Positions 16,920-25,902 of a DNA stretch of 64,000 bases are shown here, piece after piece. This stretch comes from CAYMZZ01 sp047600605 (lineage in GTDB: Bacteria; Bacteroidota; Bacteroidia; Chitinophagales; Chitinophagaceae): assembly GCA_047600605.1 (NCBI GenBank), contig JASGKK010000001.1, positions 1,860,001 to 1,924,000 of the forward strand. Reading direction: 5' to 3'. Position numbers and translations under genes: made by a program. The notes under the pieces were generated by a model, which did not search any database, was not told the origin of the DNA, and was given only the letters and a program-made list of their open reading frames with translations. Each line of letters opens with the position of its first letter. Position 1 is the stretch's first letter.

Positions 16920-18053
16920 ATGCGATCAGGTATCCTTCTTTTGTTGTCGCTGACCCTATCGCAACTGGCGATGGCCCAAAAGCCCCAGCGCGTTCGCGAC
17001 ACCGGCCTTCAGCCCGGCGTGCTCCCCACAGGCACGCTCAATGCCATCACCGATGTAAGCGGGGTAAGGGTCGGTCATATTACCTTAATAAAAGGAGACT
17101 CGGTACGCACGGGCGTGACAGCTATACTGCCGCATGGTGGTAATATTTTTCAGCAAAAGGTACCCGCAGCCATTTACAGCGGCAATGGATTTGGCAAACT
17201 GACGGGCAGCACACAGGTAGCTGAACTGGGCAATATAGAAACGCCTATTATCCTCACCAATACACTCAGCGTAGCAACTGCCATAAAAACAGTGGTGCAA
17301 TACACTTTACAGCAACCCGGCAATGAAAACGTGCAGTCGGTAAATGCCGTTGTCGGAGAGACCAACGATGGCTGGCTCAACGATATACGGGGTATGCATG
17401 TACAGGAGACGGATGTGCTGCAGGCTATACTGCAGGCAAAAGAAAACAATACACAGGAGGGAAATACAGGTGCCGGTACCGGCACCATCTGTTTTGGTTT
17501 TAAAGGCGGTATCGGTACTTCTTCGCGCAAGCTGCCTGCCAGCCTGGGTGGTTATACAGTGGGAGTACTGGTACAGACAAATTTTGGAGGTGTGTTGCAG
17601 ATCGATGGCGTACCGGTGGGGGAAGAACTGAAAAAATTTGCCTTCAGCCGGGAATTGCTTAAGAATGCAGATGGCTCCTGTATGATAGTAGTGGCAACCG
17701 ATGCCCCTCTCGACAGCCGCAACCTCGAGCGACTTGCAAAGAGGGCTATGCTGGGCCTGGCGCGCACCGGAGGTATTGCATCGAATGGCAGTGGTGATTA
17801 TGTAATTGCCTTTTCTACAGACAGCACTCTGCGGATACCTTATACTGCCCAACAGCCGCTGCAACAACAGGCCGTACTGCACAATGACCTTGTAACACCG
17901 TTATTTCTGGCCGCCATTGAAGCTACCGAAGAAGCGATCCTCAATTCGCTGTTCATGGCAGCGGATATGACGGGAAAACAGAACCGGAAAATAGAGGCTA
18001 TTCCGCTAAACAAAGTTATTTCTTTGCTGAAAAAATACAACCGTATACCGTGA
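16920..18053 (+). CDS. P1 family peptidase (DmpA/BapA type)
   Basis: A 377-aa Ntn-type hydrolase. The start at ATG 16920 gives a clean signal peptide (RSGILLLLSLTLSQLAMAQ); a longer frame from 16725 overlaps the divergent gene and is rejected. The N-terminal family motif GTLNAITDVSGVRVGH, the GAGTGTICFGFKGGIGTSSR segment and the self-cleavage region SNGSGDYVIAF (nucleophile Ser near residue 291) are intact. DmpA-like enzymes process themselves and release N-terminal D- or L-amino acids or beta-amino acids. Export to the periplasm suggests peptide scavenging. The next gene overlaps by 4 bp. Confidence 0.9.
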   Translation: MRSGILLLLSLTLSQLAMAQKPQRVRDTGLQPGVLPTGTLNAITDVSGVRVGHITLIKGDSVRTGVTAILPHGGNIFQQKVPAAIYSGNGFGKLTGSTQVAELGNIETPIILTNTLSVATAIKTVVQYTLQQPGNENVQSVNAVVGETNDGWLNDIRGMHVQETDVLQAILQAKENNTQEGNTGAGTGTICFGFKGGIGTSSRKLPASLGGYTVGVLVQTNFGGVLQIDGVPVGEELKKFAFSRELLKNADGSCMIVVATDAPLDSRNLERLAKRAMLGLARTGGIASNGSGDYVIAFSTDSTLRIPYTAQQPLQQQAVLHNDLVTPLFLAAIEATEEAILNSLFMAADMTGKQNRKIEAIPLNKVISLLKKYNRIP

Positions 18054-18871
18054 GTATAGTTTTTTCCCGTATCAATGATACGCTGTTGCCTGCTGCGGAA
18101 GCGCATATTCATATCAGCGATATGTCTGTACAGCGTGGATATGGCATTTTTGATTTCTTCAAAATCGTTCATAACCGGCCGGTATTCCTGGAAGACCATC
18201 TGGATCGTTTCTTTGCCTCGGCTGCGGCTATGCGACTGCCTTGCCCTCTTTCAAGAGAAGCATTGGCAGAAGCCATCAAAGAACTGATACAAAAAAACAA
18301 CCTGCCGCAATCCGGTATGCGGCTCACGCTTACGGGTGGCTATGCCGCAGATGGTTACTCCGTTCATCAGCCAAATCTATTACTGGTACAGCAACCCTTG
18401 CAACTGGCAAAGGAACTACAGCCGGGCATCCGACTGATCACGCACGAGCACCAACGGCAATTGCCACATGTAAAGTCGATCGACTACCTGATGGCGGTAT
18501 GGCTGCAGCCGCATATCCAGGAGCAAAAAGCCGCTGATGTACTCTACCATCAGCAGGGAGTGATTACAGAGTGTCCCAGATCCAATTTTTTTATTATCAA
18601 TAAGCAAGACGAACTCGTTACCCCGGAGCTGAATATACTACAGGGCATTACCCGCAAAAAGCTGCTGGAACTTGCGGCTAAAAGTATGACAGTAAAAGAA
18701 GCGCCGGTAACATTAACTGATCTGCGCGAAGCCAAAGAAGCTTTTGTAACCAGCACTACCAAACACCTGCTGCCGGTAATACAAGTTGACGATACAACGA
18801 TTGGCCATGGCAATGCCGGCTCCGTTACATCTTCTTTATTCCGCAAACTGATCAATATGGTATTCCCCTGA
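18050..18871 (+). CDS. Aminotransferase class IV (PLP fold type IV)
   Basis: A 273-aa enzyme starting with GTG at 18050, which overlaps the TGA of the peptidase gene (GTGA), so the two are translationally coupled. Family features are the VQRGYGIFDFF opening, the PLP lysine in HVKSIDYLMA near residue 142, the GVITECPRSNFFII motif and the late TSTTKHLLPV. The family includes D-amino-acid transaminase, branched-chain transaminase and aminodeoxychorismate lyase; the sequence alone does not decide. Coupling to a DmpA-like peptidase favours amino-acid turnover. The GH9 gene converges with only 7 bp between the stop codons and no terminator. Confidence 0.87.
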   Translation: MSIVFSRINDTLLPAAEAHIHISDMSVQRGYGIFDFFKIVHNRPVFLEDHLDRFFASAAAMRLPCPLSREALAEAIKELIQKNNLPQSGMRLTLTGGYAADGYSVHQPNLLLVQQPLQLAKELQPGIRLITHEHQRQLPHVKSIDYLMAVWLQPHIQEQKAADVLYHQQGVITECPRSNFFIINKQDELVTPELNILQGITRKKLLELAAKSMTVKEAPVTLTDLREAKEAFVTSTTKHLLPVIQVDDTTIGHGNAGSVTSSLFRKLINMVFP

Positions 18872-18878
18872 AAAACGT

Positions 18879-20609
18879 TTACTTATTACTAGCGCAAACC
18901 GCCCCACTCAGGTATACCAGCGGTGCATTCCAGTTGATCGCTATTTCGTTGGAGGCAAAGGAGCACAGCTCATCGCTATATTGCCGCTCTGCTTCTCTGT
19001 ATCTGTAGGTGCATTTGTCCTGCCGGTAAGCATTGGCATTAGGCCCTCCGGCAAGCAAGCCCGGTATCGGTTCTTCGATCTTATCTGCATCAGAAGGCCG
19101 GTGATGCGGATGCATGGGTGTTTTAAATCCAACACCGGTAACGAATGAATACCCTGTTGCATTTTTACCTAATAAGTAATCAAGGTTAGACAATGCACCA
19201 TCCAGGTATTTCCGTTGTTTAGTTCGCAGGTATGCATTGATCAACACCATACCCTGATTTGCCGCTACGGCACTGCTCCCCCACACAAAGTCGCTTATCC
19301 GTGCTCCCATTACTGTAGCCGACAAACTTTTATCGCGGGCCTTCAAGAGCGAATCGGCCAGTTGCAGGAGCTGCCTGCGTGCTGCCGAGAGCAGCGACTG
19401 ATCACTGATACGATCAGCATGTCGCAGTAAAGTAAATATTCCCAGCATACCCACTTGTGGCCAGCCGGGCAAAGAGCGTATAGAAGATATTGTTTTACTT
19501 AACTGAGGGATATGCGCAGTCTGTCCCGTGGTCACCAGCAACTCTGCGGCGGCCCAAAAACGCTCATCATCCAATTGCCTGTCGCCATAGCCACCGGTAG
19601 TAATCGCTGGTTGAAACCGCTTATTCATTTCTTCCTGCTCATACAAAACGTTTGGGTTTTCTTCGGCCCAATTCCAGGCATTCACGGCTGCTTTTATGCA
19701 ACTATCCGACAGACCCGGCAATTGCGATGTAAATGAGCGGAATACTCTTGACGCCTGCGCCATGGTAGCTGCAAAATCAAGTGCAGCGGCCGTTGATTTC
19801 TGGACCACATAACGTGGTTCTCTGGTCACTCCCGGCATGACCATACCATCAAATGCTGCATTCGTACATTTATGATATACGCCTCCATCTGCCGGATCCT
19901 GCATCGTCATCATCCAGCGCAGGTTATAAAGGATCTCATCAAGCAGGTCGGGCAAGGCATTACCACTTTCCGGAATGGACAGTGTTAATGAATTATAATA
20001 AACAGAAAAATCTTCGTAGGCACTGAGCAGCGTACCCATAGTCACGCCGGAGTTCACGATGTATTTGTTGTAGTCTCCGGCATCATACCAGCCACCCGGC
20101 GAAGCGATGATAGCACCGGCAGGCCTGTTTTTATCCGCCGCTGATGCATGTATCAATACCTCTGTATCCTTATGACCAGCCGGCCTTGCCCACTTGCCGG
20201 CATATGCCGGTTGTAGTTCCATATCTGATCGCTGAAAGTAAAAAGCTTTTATGGAAGCTACACTTAACGGTTCATACACCGCATTTCCGATAGTAACCGG
20301 CCAATATTCCTGTACACCCGGCAGCGACAACCAATAACTTCCCGGTTGTTTAATACTGGTAAGATCTGCAAATCTTGCCGTGAGAGACGATACAGGAGAT
20401 TTCCTGGTATCGCTTAACCGTGCCCTGTAAACAATATCATGCTTATTGGCGGTCAGTATATAAAAACTATCAGTACCAGCATTTATGATCATCGCTTCTC
20501 TGATGCCTGTGGGTTCATAACCCAACTGATTCAATCCTACTACCGGAGCCTGGGCCACTAACCACCATACCTGCAACAAGCCAGTTGTAAGTGATAATAT
20601 CTTTTTCAT
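18879..20609 (-). CDS. Glycoside hydrolase family 9 (endoglucanase-type)
   Basis: A 576-aa protein. A signal peptide ending near VAQA is followed by an N-terminal Ig-like domain (CelD_N type, residues about 22-105, opening VVGLNQLGYEPTG). The GH9 (alpha/alpha)6 catalytic domain follows. The catalytic Asp pair is in GGWYDAGDYNKY near residue 175, a His-rich segment (PMHPHHRPS) lies near 505, and the acid Glu is in ASNEIAINWN near residue 553. GH9 enzymes cut beta-1,4-glucan backbones, including xyloglucan. The signal has no lipobox, so it is probably periplasmic. It is the last gene of the PUL and starts 15 bp after GH2. Confidence 0.92.
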   Translation of the reverse strand: MKKILSLTTGLLQVWWLVAQAPVVGLNQLGYEPTGIREAMIINAGTDSFYILTANKHDIVYRARLSDTRKSPVSSLTARFADLTSIKQPGSYWLSLPGVQEYWPVTIGNAVYEPLSVASIKAFYFQRSDMELQPAYAGKWARPAGHKDTEVLIHASAADKNRPAGAIIASPGGWYDAGDYNKYIVNSGVTMGTLLSAYEDFSVYYNSLTLSIPESGNALPDLLDEILYNLRWMMTMQDPADGGVYHKCTNAAFDGMVMPGVTREPRYVVQKSTAAALDFAATMAQASRVFRSFTSQLPGLSDSCIKAAVNAWNWAEENPNVLYEQEEMNKRFQPAITTGGYGDRQLDDERFWAAAELLVTTGQTAHIPQLSKTISSIRSLPGWPQVGMLGIFTLLRHADRISDQSLLSAARRQLLQLADSLLKARDKSLSATVMGARISDFVWGSSAVAANQGMVLINAYLRTKQRKYLDGALSNLDYLLGKNATGYSFVTGVGFKTPMHPHHRPSDADKIEEPIPGLLAGGPNANAYRQDKCTYRYREAERQYSDELCSFASNEIAINWNAPLVYLSGAVCASNK

Positions 20610-20624
20610 AGCTTTTTTCCTTTA

Positions 20625-23024
20625 TTATTGAACCTGCAGCGAAACAGCAGAAGACAGCAATCCATCTGCCGACGCCGTAACAGTAATTGCTCCTTTCTGA
20701 TTGCCTGTTCTTATCACGACCAGGCATTTCCCTTTAAATGCAGAACGCTGCGAAGCCTGGAAAGATTCCATACTCGTATGACTGCCATTATCTACCCCGG
20801 CTATGCTGGCCGGCCCTTTCAGTGTAAACTTCACCAGGTTGGCTGCATCAGGCACCACATTTCCTTTTTTATCTACTATCTCTACTGTAATAAAAGACAG
20901 ATCATCACCATTTGCTGACAATCTGCTTCTATCTGGTGTCAATCGGATACTATATGAGCTCCCCGCAGTATGGATTTCTTTTTCCAGTACCTGCTTGCCA
21001 TTTTTCCTTGATACAGCTTTTAATATACCTGGTTCATAACTGACTCGCCATTGCACATGTAATTCATCACTGGTTTTACTTTTCTTTCCCAGCGATTGCC
21101 CGTTCAAATACAGTTCTACTTCATCTGCATTATTATAATAAGCCCATACATCAACCTGCTGCCCCGGTTGCCAGTTCCAGTGTGGGAACACATGCAACAC
21201 ATTTTTGCTGGTAAACAGGCTCTGATAGAGATAGTAAACATCTTTGGGGAAACCGGCGAGGTCAACAATTCCAAAATAAGAACTACGCGCAGGCCATGGA
21301 TAGGGAGTAGGCTCACCCAGGTAATCGAACCCGGTCCACACATACATGCCGCTGATATGCTCATAGCCCAACAGTTCTTTGAGCGTTTCTTCATGTGTAC
21401 TGCCCCAGGGAGTAGCGCAATTGTCGTATGCGGAACAACTCAGATCAGCATTGGCATTTTGGACCGGCAGGTCCCATCTTGCCGGCCAGCGGCGAATACT
21501 ATCGGAAGGCATGTCGTAGCTGCCTCTTGTCTGCAATGCCGATACTGATTCGGTAACAATGAAGGGTTTCCTGCCCCACTGATATTGTACCGAGTCCCAT
21601 TTAAGATGATTATAATTATACCCGATGATATCATTTACCCCTGTGGCCAACAGGTTATTCCAGGCCCCGGGTTCGTTATTGGCTGTCAACACGGGCCGGG
21701 TATTGTCCAGTTTTTTTACAATTGCAACCAGATCGCGCATAATGGTTCGTCCGGCTGTATCGCCTTTTGCGGCATCACCCCATTGCTCTCCTATCTCATT
21801 GCCCACACTCCACATAAATACAGATGGATGATTCCGATCACGCTTTATAAAGTCTTCCAGATCGCGATGATACCAGTTATCCCATTCCTGGCTATAGTCA
21901 TAGGCCGTCTTGGATCGCTTCCACATATCAAATGCTTCATCCATTACGATAAAACCCATACGGTCTGCCAGATCCAGCAACTCCGGAGCGGGAGGGTTAT
22001 GACTGGTACGAATGCCGTTAATACCCATGCCTTTCAATATCTCCAGTTGCCGTTCTATAGCCCGCTTATTAACTGCCGTGCCCAGGCAGCCCAGGTCATG
22101 ATGATTACATACTCCGATTATCTTAACCGGCTTATCATTTAAGAAAAACCCTTTGGCCGCATCGAAATAAAATGAACGAATACCAATGACGGTTGTTTTT
22201 TCGTCCAGCAGTTTTCCGTTACTCAGAAGCTTTGTTTTAATAGAATAACAAAACGGATCCTCCAACGACCAACGCCGGGGATTAGCTACAGAAACAGTCT
22301 GATTATTCTCCTTTTCCGCTGGAGGCACATATGCTTTAATCGTTTTCACCATCCTCCCTGTTTGATCATAGACGGTGTGCTGAAGTTGTAGTTTCGTCCC
22401 GCTCATCACGGCTCCTTCCCAATCCGTTTGTATCTGCAAATCGGCCCGGTTTCCGGAAATGCCTGCTGTAGTAATATAAACCCCATCCTTTACTATATGC
22501 ACCGGCTGCTTTTTTACCAGCCATACATGACGATAAATACCACTGCCACTATACCAGCGGCTATTGGGTTGCTGAGAATTATCGACTTTCACTACGATAG
22601 TATTGGCAGCTCCGCCAAATCTGAGATATGGTGTGAGTTCGTAGCGAAATGAAATATATCCGTTGGGGCGTTTGCCCAGGGAATGCCCATTGATAAACAC
22701 CTCACTCCGGCAATACACGCCATCAAAATCAATAAAGACCTTTCTGCCCTTATCTGTCTCTGGCAATATGAATTGTTTCCGGTACCACCCCGGGCCACCC
22801 CGCAGAGCGCCACCTCCTGTGCCAGTGGGACTATGCTCATCAAATGGCAGCTCTATGCTCCAGTCATGAGGCAGGTGCAGGGAACGCCATTGTGCTGCTG
22901 AAGAAGTATCATTGCCCAGGTAGAAAAACCAGTTGCGGTCAAATGATTCCCGGCCTGTTTCCTGTGCCTGCGTGGAAGACATCAGCAGAAAACAATAAAG
23001 AAGTATGCAATAGAATCGTTTCAT
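20625..23024 (-). CDS. Glycoside hydrolase family 2 beta-galactosidase
   Basis: A 799-aa protein with a signal peptide ending near TQAQ. A sugar-binding jelly roll (about 25-200) and an Ig-like domain precede the TIM barrel. The barrel carries the acid/base Glu in WSVGNEIGEQ near residue 409 and the nucleophile Glu in VTESVSAL near residue 492. Further beta domains follow, including a DUF4982-like and an Ig-like C-terminal part. In Bacteroides xyloglucan loci a GH2 removes galactose from galactoxylose side chains, and the GH31 and GH9 neighbours suggest the same role here. It lies 13 bp after the GH31 gene. Confidence 0.92.
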   Translation of the reverse strand: MKRFYCILLYCFLLMSSTQAQETGRESFDRNWFFYLGNDTSSAAQWRSLHLPHDWSIELPFDEHSPTGTGGGALRGGPGWYRKQFILPETDKGRKVFIDFDGVYCRSEVFINGHSLGKRPNGYISFRYELTPYLRFGGAANTIVVKVDNSQQPNSRWYSGSGIYRHVWLVKKQPVHIVKDGVYITTAGISGNRADLQIQTDWEGAVMSGTKLQLQHTVYDQTGRMVKTIKAYVPPAEKENNQTVSVANPRRWSLEDPFCYSIKTKLLSNGKLLDEKTTVIGIRSFYFDAAKGFFLNDKPVKIIGVCNHHDLGCLGTAVNKRAIERQLEILKGMGINGIRTSHNPPAPELLDLADRMGFIVMDEAFDMWKRSKTAYDYSQEWDNWYHRDLEDFIKRDRNHPSVFMWSVGNEIGEQWGDAAKGDTAGRTIMRDLVAIVKKLDNTRPVLTANNEPGAWNNLLATGVNDIIGYNYNHLKWDSVQYQWGRKPFIVTESVSALQTRGSYDMPSDSIRRWPARWDLPVQNANADLSCSAYDNCATPWGSTHEETLKELLGYEHISGMYVWTGFDYLGEPTPYPWPARSSYFGIVDLAGFPKDVYYLYQSLFTSKNVLHVFPHWNWQPGQQVDVWAYYNNADEVELYLNGQSLGKKSKTSDELHVQWRVSYEPGILKAVSRKNGKQVLEKEIHTAGSSYSIRLTPDRSRLSANGDDLSFITVEIVDKKGNVVPDAANLVKFTLKGPASIAGVDNGSHTSMESFQASQRSAFKGKCLVVIRTGNQKGAITVTASADGLLSSAVSLQVQ

Positions 23025-23037
23025 GTAGATCAGGGAA

Positions 23038-25902
23038 TTAATTCAGGCGTACCACTACTTTTTTCCCTTTATAATTTATTTTCTTTCCTGCCTTTTCGGC
23101 AAAATCGATACCCGCAGGTTTATGCCTGGTGATATACCGGATATAAAAAGTCCGTTGATTCAGCATGCCTGCAAATGTTCCTTTCCGGTCTTCTATAGTC
23201 AGTGTCTTTGCCGCATCATCGTACGACATTTCAATCTGTGTGTACTGCCCTTTTTCATAATCATAATTCGTGCCTTCGTCTTCATATAAAGAAAACCGCC
23301 CATCCCTGCCTTCATACACATACAACGTAACGGGGTCTGCGGGTCTTTCGCCTGTATACTGAAGCATCGGCCCTGCAGGTATAATACCTCCGGCTTTTAC
23401 AAATACCGGCATTCTTTCATAATCTGCCACAGCAGTGATCGTTTGCCCGCCTTCCATGTAGGCGCCTGTATACAGGTCATACCAGCCCTGCCCTGCCGGC
23501 AGGTAAACAATACGATTCACTGCTTTGTACTGATATACGGGGTTGATCAGTAAAGAAGGGCCAAACATATACTGGTCTCCTATACTTTTCACTTTGCTGT
23601 CGCTGTTAAAATCAAATACCAGCGCACGCATGATCGTGCCATTCTCATGATAAGCTTCACCTGCCAGTGTATAGATATAAGGCAGGAGACGATACCGCAG
23701 CTGGTTATAATACACCATGCTCTTATAGGCCGCATGGTCCTCGGGAGCAGTATTGTACATTTCTCTTACCGGAAACTGACCGTGCGAACGAAAAATGGGA
23801 ACGAATGTGCCAAACTGATGCCAGCGGGTGAGCAGCTCGCGCCATTCTTCCAGGTCTGCAGTGCTGGGCTTTTCATATCGCTTCTCTACTGAAAACCCAC
23901 CTACATCCATCGTCCAGTAAGGCAGCCCCGACAGCGAGAAATTTAATCCTGCGCTGATCTGTGCCTTCATGTCTTCCCAGCGCGAAGCGATGTCGCCACT
24001 CCAGATGGTAGCCGCATACCGCTGCGATCCGCTGTAACCTGAGCGGGTGAGCAGATAAACCCGCCGGTTGCTATCTGTACCCCGCTGGCCTTCATAGATG
24101 CCTTTTGCATTTTGCAAAGGATAGGCGTTGAGAAATTCTGCAGCCGTTCCAATTGCCGTAGGCGACATCTGGTCCTTTCTTCGATCAGGTGACACATTTG
24201 ACAGAATATCCGGTTCGCTGGCATCCATCCACCAGGCATCTATTTTTTTAGCATACAGCTTATCGTGTATCAATTTCCAAAAACCCTCACGCGCTTCCTT
24301 ATTAAAAGCATCATAAAAAGTGGATGTGTATCCCTGACCGATCCAGTCACGCTGGCGATCGGCAATATTGCGTTTATACAGCCAGCCCTTTTCATTGAAA
24401 TAATTATACGCCGGTATGCCCTCATAAAATTTTGGCCATACCGATATCATGATCTTTGCATGGTACTTTTTATGCAGATCATCAATCATTTGCTGAGGAT
24501 CAGGAAACCGTTTTTCATCAAAATCCTGGCTGCCCCATTCTTTTTCGCGCCAGTAGCTCCAGTCAAGTACAATATTATCAATGGGGATCCTGCGTTTGCG
24601 AAATTCGGCTATTGCCGTCATCAGCTCTTCCTGTGTTTTATATCGCTCCCGGCTTTGCCAGAAACCCATCGCCCATTTAGGTACGATTTGCGCCTTACCG
24701 GTCAGTTCACGATAACCACTTACCACTTCATCCATATTTTGTCCGTATACAAAATAATAATCTACCTGATGACCAGCTTCGGAATCGAAGGCAAAACTTT
24801 GCTGATCCTGCAGTGGCACCGGTGGCAGGCAGTTGGCGGTGAGATACGACTCGCTGCCATCAGGTATCCATTGAATGCGTATATCATATTGTCTATCTTT
24901 TTGCAGGGATATATTAATCACACCTGCCCCGGGATTCCAGGCCTGTCGCCACTTATCGAATAACAATTTTCCATCTATCCATACTTTGATATAACCTGCG
25001 TAGGTGAACCGAAGCTTATGTTCACCTGCTACGTCACTGCTGAATTTACCTGTCCATGTCACCGACCCCTTATCAACCGCAAAATCAGCCGGCAAATGAA
25101 GCTTACTGTCATTCAGATAGGCATAATTGATTACAGACTCTGCTTTTCGCAGGTAAATATTATCAGGCTGCCGGTGATCATTGGCATACGACGCAGTGAG
25201 CCATCCTTCATTTCCTTTTTCATCAAATAATCGTAGCGAAGACAATGGCTGATATGGCCGCACATCGCCCACACGGGTAAGTGAATAGTTTTCCCAGAGA
25301 ATTCCATAATTTTTTACCGATACTAAATAAGGGATGGCCACCTCAGTATTATTCTGAAACAGGAGCACCTGCTGCCCCTTATAATTAAACGCATCTTCCT
25401 GGTGCTGACCAAGTCCGTACCAGGCATCATCGGGAGTGGTTTCAAATACCTGGCGGGTTCGATACAAAGAAGTGCCTTCAAAAACTGCCGATACGATCCG
25501 GCGACCGGTTATGGCCCGCTCTTTGACCAGCAGATTACCTTTTGTATCGGAAAAGGACACAGCCCCTGTTGAGAGGTCGGCAGTAATAATCAACTTACTG
25601 GTTGTAATGATCAGCTTTCCTTCCTTCTCGCTGGCAGCACTATTAAACGCTTTGGGGGGACTGATCACACTAAGGCTACTGCTCCATGGCTTTATTTCTT
25701 TGTCAGGCGAAGCAATCACGTGTGCAATGCCTTCGCTGATCAGTTCGATCTTTACAAGTACGGCTCCGCCGCTCAGCTGTGCACTGGGATAAATGATCAC
25801 TCCATCGGGTACAATTTTATAACTCCCTTCGCCTGCCCAGGATAAAAAAGTACTGAAAAACAGTATAGAAAAAGTGAGTAGTTTTTTCATTATGATCATC
25901 AT
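23038..25902 (-). CDS. Glycoside hydrolase family 31 alpha-xylosidase with PA14 insert
   Basis: A 954-aa protein with a signal peptide (KKLLTFSILFFSTFLSWA). An N-terminal GH31 beta domain is interrupted by a PA14-like domain at about 265-365. The (beta/alpha)8 barrel carries the nucleophile Asp in WWMDASEPD near residue 558 and the acid/base Asp in WSGDIASRWE near 635. A DUF5110-type C-terminus follows. A PA14 insert plus the WMDASEP motif is typical of xyloglucan alpha-xylosidases such as Cellvibrio Xyl31A and the B. ovatus PUL enzyme. The start at 25902 overlaps the preceding stop by 4 bp; ATG 25890 is an alternative. Confidence 0.92.
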   Translation of the reverse strand: MMIIMKKLLTFSILFFSTFLSWAGEGSYKIVPDGVIIYPSAQLSGGAVLVKIELISEGIAHVIASPDKEIKPWSSSLSVISPPKAFNSAASEKEGKLIITTSKLIITADLSTGAVSFSDTKGNLLVKERAITGRRIVSAVFEGTSLYRTRQVFETTPDDAWYGLGQHQEDAFNYKGQQVLLFQNNTEVAIPYLVSVKNYGILWENYSLTRVGDVRPYQPLSSLRLFDEKGNEGWLTASYANDHRQPDNIYLRKAESVINYAYLNDSKLHLPADFAVDKGSVTWTGKFSSDVAGEHKLRFTYAGYIKVWIDGKLLFDKWRQAWNPGAGVINISLQKDRQYDIRIQWIPDGSESYLTANCLPPVPLQDQQSFAFDSEAGHQVDYYFVYGQNMDEVVSGYRELTGKAQIVPKWAMGFWQSRERYKTQEELMTAIAEFRKRRIPIDNIVLDWSYWREKEWGSQDFDEKRFPDPQQMIDDLHKKYHAKIMISVWPKFYEGIPAYNYFNEKGWLYKRNIADRQRDWIGQGYTSTFYDAFNKEAREGFWKLIHDKLYAKKIDAWWMDASEPDILSNVSPDRRKDQMSPTAIGTAAEFLNAYPLQNAKGIYEGQRGTDSNRRVYLLTRSGYSGSQRYAATIWSGDIASRWEDMKAQISAGLNFSLSGLPYWTMDVGGFSVEKRYEKPSTADLEEWRELLTRWHQFGTFVPIFRSHGQFPVREMYNTAPEDHAAYKSMVYYNQLRYRLLPYIYTLAGEAYHENGTIMRALVFDFNSDSKVKSIGDQYMFGPSLLINPVYQYKAVNRIVYLPAGQGWYDLYTGAYMEGGQTITAVADYERMPVFVKAGGIIPAGPMLQYTGERPADPVTLYVYEGRDGRFSLYEDEGTNYDYEKGQYTQIEMSYDDAAKTLTIEDRKGTFAGMLNQRTFYIRYITRHKPAGIDFAEKAGKKINYKGKKVVVRLN